Assembly: GCF_009299835.1 (NCBI RefSeq)
Contig: NZ_VKCZ01000020.1
Span: 62,001 to 126,000, forward strand
Origin: Microlunatus speluncae
GTDB taxonomy: Bacteria; Actinomycetota; Actinomycetes; Propionibacteriales; Propionibacteriaceae
Reading direction: 5' to 3'
DNA: 64,000 nucleotides
Shown here: positions 1-7,596 of the stretch, one piece after another
Numbering within the stretch: the first letter of the stretch is position 1
How the letters are laid out: each line of letters opens with the position of its first letter
Translations under genes and position numbers: made by a program
The notes under the pieces: model-generated
Databases searched by the model: none
What the model saw: the letters and a program-made list of their open reading frames with translations, nothing else
Told to the model about the DNA's origin: nothing

Positions 1-238
1 CCACTTCGGCCTCGACCTCCAGCCGGCTCGTCGGACCCGCGTCCTCGCCGTCCTCGTCGTCTCCGTCGGAGTCTTCCGACTCGTCCGCGTCATCCGAATC
101 CTCGGACGGCACGACCGCCTCGGCCGGCGCCGCGGCCACCACCGGCTCCGCGTCATGATCTTGCTCAGCGTTCGGCACCAGGTCCTCCGTTGCGGGGTCG
201 GCCACCGCCGTCTGGTCCATCTGTCGGGTGTCGTCCAC
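1..238 (-). CDS. jag: Jag/SpoIIIJ-associated RNA-binding protein, N-terminal part (cut by window start)
   Basis: Only the first 79 codons lie in the window; the KH and R3H RNA-binding domains expected in Jag are outside it. The visible part is a low-complexity acidic linker (repeated Asp/Glu/Ser, Ala-Pro stretches) ending in SRLEVEAEV, which resembles the start of the Jag core. I chose the GTG at 238 because AGGAGG (243-248) is 4 nt upstream; the in-frame ATG at 220 would be 22 nt away. The gene follows yidC by 20 nt and belongs to the rpmH-rnpA-yidD-yidC-jag operon, the conserved position of jag. Identification rests on position plus the acidic N-terminus typical of actinobacterial Jag, not on a domain. 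Confidence 0.75.
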   Translation of the reverse strand, partial: MDDTRQMDQTAVADPATEDLVPNAEQDHDAEPVVAAAPAEAVVPSEDSDDADESEDSDGDDEDGEDAGPTSRLEVEAEV

Positions 239-258
239 CGGTCCTCCTGATTGTGCGC

Positions 259-1326
259 TCACCGTTTACGCTGCGATCTCGTCTGCCGTCGTGGTTGCTG
301 TCGAACCACCCTCGGCCCCTCCGGTTCCTCCGGAACCGTTGCCGGCTCGGCACCCTTGCCGTTTCGCCGGGCGACGCCATTGGACGTCGCTGACTTCCCT
401 TTGTCGGTACCGGATCCGTTCACGGCCACCGTGGTCGACTTGCCCTTCGCCTTGCGCCGCGCTTCCCACGCGTCGAACGCGGGAGTGCCCGGCGACGGGT
501 TGCGGCGGATCACGTAGAACTGCTGCGCCATCGTCCACAGGTTCGAGGTGAACCAGTAGATCAACACACCCACCGGGAAGTTGATGCCACCGACGGCGAA
601 GGCGAGCGGAAAGATGTACAGCATGATCTTCTGCTGCTGCGCGAACTGACCGGTCAACGCCTCCGGCGGCATGTTCTTCCGCATCAGCTGCAGCTGCGTG
701 ATGAACATCGACCCGGTCATCGCCACGATCAAGATCACGCACAGCACGTGGATGCTGGTGATCCCGTTCGCGAACCCGACACCCATGAAGGTGTCCGAGA
801 TCCGGGCGCCGAAGATCTGCGCGTTCTGCAACGAACTCAGCAGATCAACGCGATCCTTCAGCCATTGGCCGCGCGGGATGCCGTGCGCCGCACCGTCCAG
901 CACCCGGAACAGCGCGAAGAAGATCGGCGACTGCAGCAGCAGCGGCAGGCAGGACGCCATCGGATTGGCGCCCTCCTCGCGATAGAGCTTCATCGTCTCT
1001 TCGCCGAGCTTCTGCCGGTCGTGACCGTACTTCTTCTGCAGCTCCCGCACCCTGGGCTGGATCAGCTGCATCTGCCGGGACGACTTGATCTGCCGGACGA
1101 ACAGGGGGATCAGCAGCATCCGGATGATGATCGTCAGGCAGACGATCGACAAGGTCCAGGTCCAGCCGCTGTCCGCGCCCAGCACCGGCGACCAGAGGAA
1201 GTGGAACAACACCAGCAGCCCGGAAACCGCCCAGTACAAGGGCTGCATCAGGGTGCTGCCGAAGTCGACGAACGGTTGGTACCAGGCGTCCATCGGCACC
1301 AGCAGCGGGATCAAGCCCTCAATCAC
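259..1326 (-). CDS. yidC: Membrane protein insertase YidC/Oxa1 family
   Basis: 355-residue membrane insertase that places proteins into the cytoplasmic membrane, alone or with Sec. The sequence shows the Gram-positive-type core without the large periplasmic domain: a first TM near 35-45, the TM with an embedded Arg (CLTIIIRMLLIPLFVRQI), the cytoplasmic hairpin with QPRVRELQKKYG, the SCLPLLLQSPIFFALFRVL segment, and further TMs ending near residue 270. The C-terminus is a long basic tail (many Arg/Lys, ending RSQRKR) thought to touch ribosomes. The start is a GTG that overlaps the yidD stop by 4 nt, implying translational coupling. Confidence 0.96.
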   Translation of the reverse strand: MIEGLIPLLVPMDAWYQPFVDFGSTLMQPLYWAVSGLLVLFHFLWSPVLGADSGWTWTLSIVCLTIIIRMLLIPLFVRQIKSSRQMQLIQPRVRELQKKYGHDRQKLGEETMKLYREEGANPMASCLPLLLQSPIFFALFRVLDGAAHGIPRGQWLKDRVDLLSSLQNAQIFGARISDTFMGVGFANGITSIHVLCVILIVAMTGSMFITQLQLMRKNMPPEALTGQFAQQQKIMLYIFPLAFAVGGINFPVGVLIYWFTSNLWTMAQQFYVIRRNPSPGTPAFDAWEARRKAKGKSTTVAVNGSGTDKGKSATSNGVARRNGKGAEPATVPEEPEGPRVVRQQPRRQTRSQRKR

Positions 1327-1643
1327 GACAACACTCCATCACTGCAGCACTCGGCCTGCTTGATCGCACCATGACGCTCCATTGTGGTCGCCTTCTCCGC
1401 CCGCTCACGCATCTCGCGCTCGAATTCAGGGGTTCCCGGTACGGGATCGAACCCACCCCGGGCCCAGGGATGACACCGGATCAACCGCCGCGCCGCGTAC
1501 CAGGACCCGCGCAGCGCGCCGTGCACCTCCACCGCTCGCAGCGCGTACGCGGAGCAGGAGGGGTAATAGCGGCAGACGTCGCCGTACAGCGGGCTGATCA
1601 GCAGCCGGTACGCCTTCAGCAGGCCGATCACTACATACTTCAT
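1323..1643 (-). CDS. yidD: Membrane protein insertion efficiency factor YidD
   Basis: 106-residue small amphipathic membrane-associated protein that assists YidC-dependent insertion. The family hallmark is present at the N-terminus: an aromatic/Leu-rich helix followed by CRYYPSCSAYALRAVEVHG and CHPWARGGFDPVP. The three Cys-containing motifs match YidD. The protein has about 30 extra charged C-terminal residues (EREMRERAEKATTMERHG) compared with the usual 70-85 residues. It overlaps rnpA at its start (1640-1643) and yidC at its stop (1323-1326), so it is embedded in a fully coupled operon. Confidence 0.95.
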   Translation of the reverse strand: MKYVVIGLLKAYRLLISPLYGDVCRYYPSCSAYALRAVEVHGALRGSWYAARRLIRCHPWARGGFDPVPGTPEFEREMRERAEKATTMERHGAIKQAECCSDGVLS

Positions 1644-2011
1644 GGCCGGGATCGATTCTTGTCGGTCAAGCCAGCATGCCAGGCCGACGAAAGATCCTCG
1701 ATCAGCCGCTCGGGCCGGCCGGCCGCCGCCGGGAAGGCGCGGATCACGAACCGGGCCTCGCTGGGCTGCTCCTGGAGCAGGCGAGCCGCGCCATGGCGGA
1801 GCCGGCGCTTGACCCGATTCCGCTGCACGGCGTTGCCGACGTTACGGCCGACGACGAGCCCGACCCGCGGACCGATCGCGGTCGTCGCGACGGTCTCGGC
1901 GGAGGGTTCGGCCACGTAGAGCATCAGTGTGGAACGTCGGATCTTGCGTCCGGTCGAGATGGTCGCGCGAAACTCGGCGGAAGAACGCATCCGCAGTCGC
2001 GCGGGCAACAC
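1640..2011 (-). CDS. rnpA: Ribonuclease P protein component
   Basis: 123-residue basic protein subunit of RNase P, which binds the 5' leader of pre-tRNAs and supports the catalytic RNA. The diagnostic signature GRNVGNAVQRNRVKRRLRH (RNR motif) is intact, preceded by the usual RxSxEFRATISTGRKIRRSTLML strand. The start could be the GTG at 2011 (GGAG lies 9 nt upstream), the adjacent TTG at 2008, or the ATG at 1990; I prefer 2011 because of the ribosome-binding site and because the LPARLRMRSS segment is conserved. It follows rpmH by 16 nt. Confidence 0.95.
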   Translation of the reverse strand: MLPARLRMRSSAEFRATISTGRKIRRSTLMLYVAEPSAETVATTAIGPRVGLVVGRNVGNAVQRNRVKRRLRHGAARLLQEQPSEARFVIRAFPAAAGRPERLIEDLSSAWHAGLTDKNRSRP

Positions 2012-2027
2012 CCGGACCGCACTCCGC

Positions 2028-2165
2028 TCAGCCCGACAGTCGCGCGCGCCCCTTGCGGCGCCGCGCGGCCAGGATGGACCGACCGGCGCGGGTACGCATC
2101 CGCAGCCGGAACCCGTGGGTACGGCTCCGACGACGAAGACTCGGCTGGAACGTGCGCTTGCTCAC
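2028..2165 (-). CDS. rpmH: 50S ribosomal protein L34
   Basis: A 45-residue ribosomal protein of the large subunit. The translation begins MSKRTFQPSLRRRSRTHGF and continues with LRMRTRAGRSILAARRRKGR, an essentially textbook L34 sequence of normal length. It starts with GTG, with GGGAGAAG ending 4 nt upstream. It is the first gene of the rpmH-rnpA-yidD-yidC-jag operon and diverges from dnaA, the canonical arrangement at bacterial origins. Confidence 0.97.
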   Translation of the reverse strand: MSKRTFQPSLRRRSRTHGFRLRMRTRAGRSILAARRRKGRARLSG

Positions 2166-2730
2166 GGGACTTCTCCCATACCTCTAGTACTGAAACATGT
2201 GCTCGGAATAGGTCCCGCGGTCTACAGCTAGCGATCACACGGGCACAACGAACCGGGCGCCGGAGCCCCGGCAACCGCACCAACGGTACGGGGCCGAAGA
2301 CACCCCGGTCAAACCAGTGCAGGTCCGTCATCCCGAACGGTACCCGGTTCCGAGCCCCCGCGACACGCACCACAATTCCTGAGACCCGTCCAGCCGACAC
2401 GCCGCCCAGATGAACAAAAGCACCGGTGTGGGTTGCAGAAGCATGACGCCGATTGCTACCGTCCTGGATCGCAGGTGATGCGGGATCCCCTGCTACTGGG
2501 CTGCTACGCCCGGACGGACCCATAGTCATCGCATGACGACCGCCTCCAGGGGAGGGGCGGGCCGAGGCATTGCTTCAACTGCCCACAGGTTGTGGATAAG
2601 AGTGTGGAAGCATCGCTAGGGTGATCCCGAGTCCAACCGGTCCGGCTGGCCGTTGACACAACATAATGGCGGAGTGATCTTCAACGAGCCAGGAGCTGGA
2701 CGTGTGTGAGTTATCGGCAGCGGAGCTACC
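2166..2730. promoter_or_regulatory. rpmH-dnaA divergent intergenic region with a DnaA box
   Basis: No credible gene in this 565-bp stretch. It must hold the divergent promoters of rpmH and dnaA. A perfect DnaA box (TGTGGATAA, 2591-2599, reverse of TTATCCACA) lies 130 bp before dnaA, consistent with autoregulation by DnaA. TTGACA at 2653-2658 and CATAAT at 2662-2667 look like promoter elements but are not spaced as one promoter, so I do not assign the start site. The ORFs that cross this region have shadow-like composition. Confidence 0.6.
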
Positions 2731-4278
2731 GTGAGCGAGCCCGACCGCTCTACTGATGAGAGCCTGCTGGCTTGGCAGCAGGTGCATGCCGAGGCCGAGA
2801 CCCGGTTGCGTCCCTGGTGGATCACGAGTCGTCCGTTCGCCTTGCAGCAAGATCAGTTCGTGGTCGCCGTGCCGAACAACTTCACCCGTGATCAACTGGA
2901 GAGCCGGTTCCGGGAAGAGATCGAGTCCAGCCTGCGCCGTCGCTTCGATCGGCCGATCCGCCTCGGCGTCGTGGTGGACGAAACGCTGGAGACCGCCCCG
3001 CCGCTCGATCTGGAGACCGGCGCCGACGACGATGATCACCGCCGCGACGATCCCAACACGGCCGACCCGCACGACCGGCACGATCCCCATGCCGCCGACG
3101 ACGATCCCGGGCCGGACCGCGACAGCGCCGGCGGCTATACCTATCCCGAGCCGGCGCCGGAACGACCGCAGCTGGCCGGACTGCACTCCTACGACGCCGA
3201 CGGCCGCCCGCACGACTCGACCGGCCGGGCCCGGATCGACGGCAACTCCCGGCTCAATCCCAAGTACTCCTTCGAGACCTTCGTCATCGGCGGCTCGAAC
3301 CGGTTCGCGCACGCGGCCGCGGTCGCGGTGGCGGAGAACCCGGGGAAGTCGTACAACCCACTGACCATCTACGGCGACTCGGGGCTGGGCAAGACCCACC
3401 TGCTACACGCCCTCGGTCACTATGTCCGCAACTACTTCGACCGGGTCCGGGTCCGCTACGTCTCCACCGAGGAACTGACCAACGACTTCATCAACGCGAT
3501 CAGCCAGAACAAGGGGGCGGAGTTCCGCCGCCGCTATCGCGACGTCGACGTGTTGTTGATCGACGACATCCAGTTCCTGGAAGGTAAAGAGCAGACCCAG
3601 GAAGAGTTCTTCCACACCTTCAACACGCTGCACAACGCGCAGAAGCAGATCGTGATGACGTCGGACCGGCCGCCGAAGCTGCTGGAGAACCTCGAGCCGC
3701 GGCTGCGCAGCCGGTTCGGCTGGGGGCTGATCACCGACGTCCAGCCGCCCGACCTGGAAACGCGGATCGCGATCCTGCGGAAAAAGGCGGCGCAGGAGCG
3801 ACTCACCGCCGGCTCGGACGTGCTCGAGTTCATCGCCAGCAAGATCCAGACCAACATCCGCGAGCTCGAGGGCGCCCTGATCCGGGTGACCGCGTTCGCC
3901 AGTCTGAACCGGCAGCAGGTCGACATGGCTCTGGCCGAGGTCGTCCTCAAGGATCTGATCCCGGAAGGCGGCGAAGCCCAGATCACCAGCGGAACGATCA
4001 TGGGCCAGACCGCCGCCTACTTCGGCCTGACCATCGACGACCTCTGCGGTCAGAGCCGCACCCATGCCCTGGTCACGGCCCGGCAGATCGCCATGTACCT
4101 GTGCCGCGAGCTGACCGACCTGTCGCTGCCCAAGATCGGCCAGCAGTTCGGCGGACGCGACCACACCACCGTGATGCACGCCGATCGCAAGGTGCGCAAT
4201 CTGATGGCCGAACGCCGCAGCATCTTCAACCAGGTCACCGAGCTGACCAACCGGATCAAGAACCAGTCCCAGCGCTGA
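2731..4278 (+). CDS. dnaA: Chromosomal replication initiator protein DnaA
   Basis: 515-residue AAA+ initiator that binds DnaA boxes and melts oriC. Domain I (about 1-90) carries the WITSRPF / FRDQLESRF region; domain II is a long Asp/His-rich linker (about 95-170, with DDDDHRRDDP); domain III starts near NPKYSFETFVIGGSNRFAHAA with Walker A GDSGLGKTH, Walker B LLIDDIQF and sensor/arginine-finger residues; domain IV ends with the DNA-binding signature GGRDHTTVMHADRKV. GTG start with GGAG 5 nt upstream. Length and order are normal for Actinobacteria. Likely autoregulated through the upstream DnaA box at 2591-2599. Confidence 0.98.
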   Translation: MSEPDRSTDESLLAWQQVHAEAETRLRPWWITSRPFALQQDQFVVAVPNNFTRDQLESRFREEIESSLRRRFDRPIRLGVVVDETLETAPPLDLETGADDDDHRRDDPNTADPHDRHDPHAADDDPGPDRDSAGGYTYPEPAPERPQLAGLHSYDADGRPHDSTGRARIDGNSRLNPKYSFETFVIGGSNRFAHAAAVAVAENPGKSYNPLTIYGDSGLGKTHLLHALGHYVRNYFDRVRVRYVSTEELTNDFINAISQNKGAEFRRRYRDVDVLLIDDIQFLEGKEQTQEEFFHTFNTLHNAQKQIVMTSDRPPKLLENLEPRLRSRFGWGLITDVQPPDLETRIAILRKKAAQERLTAGSDVLEFIASKIQTNIRELEGALIRVTAFASLNRQQVDMALAEVVLKDLIPEGGEAQITSGTIMGQTAAYFGLTIDDLCGQSRTHALVTARQIAMYLCRELTDLSLPKIGQQFGGRDHTTVMHADRKVRNLMAERRSIFNQVTELTNRIKNQSQR

Positions 4279-4911
4279 TTCCTGCTTGTTTCGTTCTCCA
4301 GAAAGCATTCTGAGCCGAGTCGCGGCACGATCCCGGGTCGAGTTCTCGCTGTCCGCATCCGGCCAGTTCGGTCCGACACGTCCTTAAGTGGACACAAAAC
4401 CCAAACCTGAACGAACAGGGAGAAATCCCACACAGGTGGGGATAGAACTGTGGACAACTGTGGACCTGAGCCCGAACGGTCTGGACGGACGGTGGATGGA
4501 GCTACCGGCACCAACAGCGTGTCCCAAGATCCTCCCCGTGTAATTTTTGTTGTTACACAGGGTCGTCCCAGTCCCGAATGACATTCCCACCAGCGGATTC
4601 GGGGAGTTGTCCCCAGGCTGCACAACCCCTACGACGAGTACTGAGTTACAACCATCACCTCAAAGGCCGAAAGTCAGTGCGCTCGTTCTCTGTGCACAAC
4701 CTGCCGGTCGGGCCTACCGCCGCCTGCGGCGCCGACTTCACAGACCGGCCTTCGTCGGTATGATCGTCGGGCACTCGGCGGCCCGTGCGGGATTTTGTAC
4801 GCTCTCGGCGCCGAGTCGACCGTCTTAGCAGTGGCTTGACCCGCGGGATGCCCGCACTGAATAGGCTCCGTACGACCAGTTCACTCAGTGGTCCGAGGCG
4901 CAGGAGGAACC
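4279..4911. other. Chromosomal origin of replication (oriC)
   Basis: The dnaA-dnaN gap carries no gene but a cluster of DnaA-box-like 9-mers: TGTGGACAA (4449-4457, exact reverse of TTGTCCACA), an imperfect neighbour TGTGGACCT (4459-4467), TTGTCCCCA (4607-4615), TGTGCACAA (4691-4699), plus degenerate copies near 4386 and 4436. A short AT-rich run at 4540-4558 (TAATTTTTGTTGTTACA) is the best unwinding-element candidate. The 3' part should contain the dnaN promoter: TTGACC at 4836-4841 and TAGGCT at 4862-4867 are candidate elements with a long 20-bp spacer. The assignment rests on location and box clustering. Confidence 0.85.
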
Positions 4912-6072
4912 GTGAAGATCCGACTCGAGCGTGATGTGCTGGCTGAGGCCGTGCAGTGGGCGGCCCGAAGCCTGCCCACCAGGCCGAGTGTCCCCATCCT
5001 GGCCGGGCTGCTGGTCCGGGCCGACGCGTCCGGAGTGACGTTCTCCAGCTTCGACTACGAGACGTCGGCGCAGATCAGTGTGACCGGCACCGTCACCGAT
5101 GAGGGCGAGGCGCTGATCTCCGGCCGCCTGTTGGCCGACATCTCCCGCTCGCTGCCGGCCAAGCCGGTCGACATCGTCACCGACGACAGCAAGATGGAGC
5201 TCACCTGCGGCAGTGCCCGCTTCACGCTGCAGGCGCTGCCGGTGAACGAGTACCCGTCGCTGCCGGAGATGCCCGAGTCGACCGGCACCCTGCCGTCGGA
5301 CGGGTTCGCCCACGCGGTCGCGCAGACCGTGGTCGCGGCCGGCCGGGACGAGTTGTTGCCGGTCTTCACCGGGATCCGGATCGAGATCGAGGGCGACCAG
5401 GTCTCGCTGCTGGCTACCGACCGCTACCGGATGGCGCTCAAGGAACTCACCTGGGATCCCGGCACGCCGCAGGCTTCGGCGACCGCCCTGGTGCCGGCCA
5501 AGGTGCTGTCCGACACCGCCAAGTCGATGACCGCCGGCGACAAGGTCACGCTCAGCCTCGCCTCCTCCGGCGCCGGTGACGGGATCATCGGCTTCGAGGG
5601 CGACGGTGCGGCCGGCCGGCGACAGACCACGACCCGGTTGCTCGACGGCGAGTTCCCGAAGGTCCGGCACATCATGAACTTCGCGCCGGCGCTGACCGTC
5701 CGGATCAACACGGCCGAGGCGATCGCCGCGGCCCGCCGGGTCGCGCTGGTCGCGGAACGGAACACCTCGCTGCGGATGTTGATCAACGAAGGCTCGATCA
5801 CGCTCGAGGCGGCGACCGGTGATCAGGCCCAGGCCTCGGAGGCGATCGAGGCGGTGGTCAACCAGCTCGACGGCGGCGAGATCGCCGTACCGGCGGCCGG
5901 CTTCAATCCGACCTACCTGCTCGATGCGCTCGGGGTCTTCGACACCCCGTACGTCAACCTCTCCTTCACCGCGCCGAGCAAGCCGTGTCAGCTGACCGGC
6001 CTGCCCGAGCTGGACGGCGAGCCGTTGACCGACTACCGGCACGTGATCATGCTGATGCGTCTGCCCGCCTGA
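4912..6072 (+). CDS. dnaN: DNA polymerase III sliding clamp (beta subunit)
   Basis: 386-residue clamp that tethers DNA polymerase III to DNA. It begins MKIRLERDVLAEAVQWAAR and shows the three-fold clamp pattern: PTRPSVPILAGLLV in domain 1, TVVAAGRDELLPVFTGI in domain 2, and the C-terminal VIMLMRLPA ending matching the conserved M-P-hydrophobic terminus. The GTG at 4912 has AGGAGG 4 nt upstream (4902-4907), so the longer reading frame starting at 4888 is rejected. Standard position after oriC. Confidence 0.97.
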   Translation: MKIRLERDVLAEAVQWAARSLPTRPSVPILAGLLVRADASGVTFSSFDYETSAQISVTGTVTDEGEALISGRLLADISRSLPAKPVDIVTDDSKMELTCGSARFTLQALPVNEYPSLPEMPESTGTLPSDGFAHAVAQTVVAAGRDELLPVFTGIRIEIEGDQVSLLATDRYRMALKELTWDPGTPQASATALVPAKVLSDTAKSMTAGDKVTLSLASSGAGDGIIGFEGDGAAGRRQTTTRLLDGEFPKVRHIMNFAPALTVRINTAEAIAAARRVALVAERNTSLRMLINEGSITLEAATGDQAQASEAIEAVVNQLDGGEIAVPAAGFNPTYLLDALGVFDTPYVNLSFTAPSKPCQLTGLPELDGEPLTDYRHVIMLMRLPA

Positions 6073-6135
6073 GCCCACCCGATTCCCAGGAGTAGCCTGC
6101 AAAGGCTGGAACTCCGACGAGCGCTGAGGACTGCG

Positions 6136-7032
6136 ATGCAGCTGGGATTGATTGGCCTGGGCAAGATGGGCAGCAACATGGCCGAGCGGCTGCGCCGCGC
6201 CGGTCACGAGGTGATCGGGTACGACACCAATCCGGAGCTGTCCGACGCCACCGATCTGCCCGACCTGGTCGCCAAGCTGACTGACGGTCCGCGGGTGGTC
6301 TGGGTGATGGTCCCGGTCCAGGCGCTCGATGCCGTGGTCAAGGAGCTGGCCAAGCTGCTCGCGCCGGGCGACATCGTCGTCGACGGCGGCAACACCCGCT
6401 GGGACGGCGACGCCGGTCGGGCGGAATTCCTTGGTGGCAAGGGAATCAAGTTCATCGACTGCGGTGTGTCCGGCGGCGTCTGGGGCCTGGACAACGGCTA
6501 CGCGCTGATGTGCGGCGGAGACGCCGAGGATGTCGCGGTGGTGCAGCCGATCTTCGACGCGCTCAAGCCGGAGGGCGAGTTCGGCTTCGTGCACGCCGGA
6601 TCGCACGGAGCCGGGCACTTCGCCAAGATGGTCCACAACGGCATGGAGTACGCGATCATGCAGGCCTATGCCGAAGGCTGGGAGCTGCTGGAGACCGCCG
6701 ACGTGGTGACCGACGTGCCGGCCACCTTCAACTCCTGGCGCGAGGGCACCGTGATCAGGTCCTGGCTGCTCGATCTGCTGGTCCGGGCCCTGAACGACGA
6801 TCCGCAGCTGACCGAGATCAGGGGTTACGCGGAGGATTCCGGCGAGGGCCGGTGGACGGTCGACGCGGCGATCGACCTGGCCGTGCCGGTGCCGGCGATC
6901 TCGGCCGCCCTGTTCGCCCGCTTCGTCTCCCGGCAGACCGATTCGCCGGCGATGAAGATGGTCGCGGCGATGCGGAACCAGTTCGGCGGCCACGCGGTGC
7001 AGAAGGAAGCCGCCCAGCTCGACGAGATCTGA
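6136..7032 (+). CDS. gnd: 6-phosphogluconate dehydrogenase, short (GndA/YqeC-like) type
   Basis: 298-residue decarboxylating dehydrogenase giving ribulose 5-phosphate in the pentose phosphate pathway. The N-terminal Rossmann motif GLIGLGKMGSNMAERL, the DGGNTRW motif, the substrate-binding CGVSGGVWGLDNGYALMCGG and the catalytic Lys in HFAKMVHNGMEYA are all present. The protein lacks the long C-terminal swivelling tail of the 470-residue E. coli enzyme, matching the approximately 300-residue family. Its location between dnaN and recF is conserved in many Actinobacteria. ATG start; no strong ribosome-binding site seen. Confidence 0.93.
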   Translation: MQLGLIGLGKMGSNMAERLRRAGHEVIGYDTNPELSDATDLPDLVAKLTDGPRVVWVMVPVQALDAVVKELAKLLAPGDIVVDGGNTRWDGDAGRAEFLGGKGIKFIDCGVSGGVWGLDNGYALMCGGDAEDVAVVQPIFDALKPEGEFGFVHAGSHGAGHFAKMVHNGMEYAIMQAYAEGWELLETADVVTDVPATFNSWREGTVIRSWLLDLLVRALNDDPQLTEIRGYAEDSGEGRWTVDAAIDLAVPVPAISAALFARFVSRQTDSPAMKMVAAMRNQFGGHAVQKEAAQLDEI

Positions 7033-7042
7033 TCTTGGCTTG

Positions 7043-7150
7043 TTCCGTTCCCTGAGCTTGTCGAAGGGCAAGCCGGATCAATCAAAGATCATCTGGCCTG
7101 CTCCCTTCGACAGGCTCAGGACGGCGCTTCGACAGGCTCAGAGAACGAAC
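7043..7150. repeat. Inverted pair of dispersed palindromic repeat at a convergent junction
   Basis: One copy in plus orientation (CCCTGAGCTTGTCGAAGGGC, about 7050-7069) faces copies in the opposite orientation (CCCTTCGACAGGCTCAGG near 7103-7120 and a second TTCGACAGGCTCAG at 7128-7141). The arms can pair into a long stem-loop between the convergent gnd and merR genes, so a two-way terminator role is plausible. The rightmost copy runs into the merR 3' end. Confidence 0.85.
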
Positions 7151-7538
7151 AGGTGCCGCCATCTGCCAGCACGTCTTGATAGACGCCGATCTTGAACCGG
7201 ATCAGGTCCCGGCAACGATCAAGCTGCTCCCGTTGCTCGGCGATGCGTTGCTCCTGCCGGTGCAGCAGTTCCAGCCGCTCGAGTTCGTTGCCGTCGCCGG
7301 CGCGCACCAGTTCGGTGTAGCGGCGCAGGTCGGGCAGCGGCATCCCGGCACCGCGGAGCAGAGTGCAGACGAACAGCCACTCGATGTCGTCCTCGGTGAA
7401 GATCCGGCGGCCGCCGGCGGCCCGGCGCACCGGCCGGGCGAGGATCCCTTCCCGCTCGTAGAAGCGCAGGGTGTGCACGCTCAGCCCGGTCCGTTCCGCC
7501 ACCTGGCCGATGCTCAGTTCCGTCAGCCGCTCCGTCAT
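7116..7538 (-). CDS. MerR-family transcriptional regulator
   Basis: 140-residue MerR regulator. An N-terminal winged helix (LSIGQVAERTGLSVHTLRFYEREGIL, then RRIFTEDDIEWL) is followed by the long dimerisation helix (about 80-125). No metal-binding Cys cluster is seen; the single Cys near the C-terminus and one in the helix do not resemble MerR or SoxR sites, so it probably senses an organic molecule. I use the ATG at 7538 (GGGAGG about 8 nt upstream), not the longer frame. The last residues (SFSEPVEAPS) and the stop are encoded by a copy of the dispersed repeat. It diverges from the aldo/keto reductase it probably regulates. Confidence 0.9.
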   Translation of the reverse strand: MTERLTELSIGQVAERTGLSVHTLRFYEREGILARPVRRAAGGRRIFTEDDIEWLFVCTLLRGAGMPLPDLRRYTELVRAGDGNELERLELLHRQEQRIAEQREQLDRCRDLIRFKIGVYQDVLADGGTCSFSEPVEAPS

Positions 7539-7558
7539 GCCCCGATCCTCCCCTGAGC

Positions 7559-7596
7559 TTGAGCTAGAGCCGACTCTAGGATCTACCGTCGCGGCC
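7559..7596 (+). promoter_or_regulatory. MerR-type promoter/operator with leaderless start
   Basis: TTGAGC (7559-7564) and TACCGT (7584-7589, a TANNNT -10 box) are separated by 19 bp, the over-long spacer typical of MerR-activated promoters. The spacer contains the perfect inverted repeat CTAGAG-ccga-CTCTAG (7564-7579). The -10 box ends 7 nt before the ATG at 7597, and there is no ribosome-binding site, so transcription probably starts at the start codon. Confidence 0.7.

Noticed and set aside
2653..2681. TTGACA as the dnaA -35 box
   Set aside because: No acceptable -10 lies 16-18 bp downstream, and CATAAT is only 3 bp away; left unassigned.
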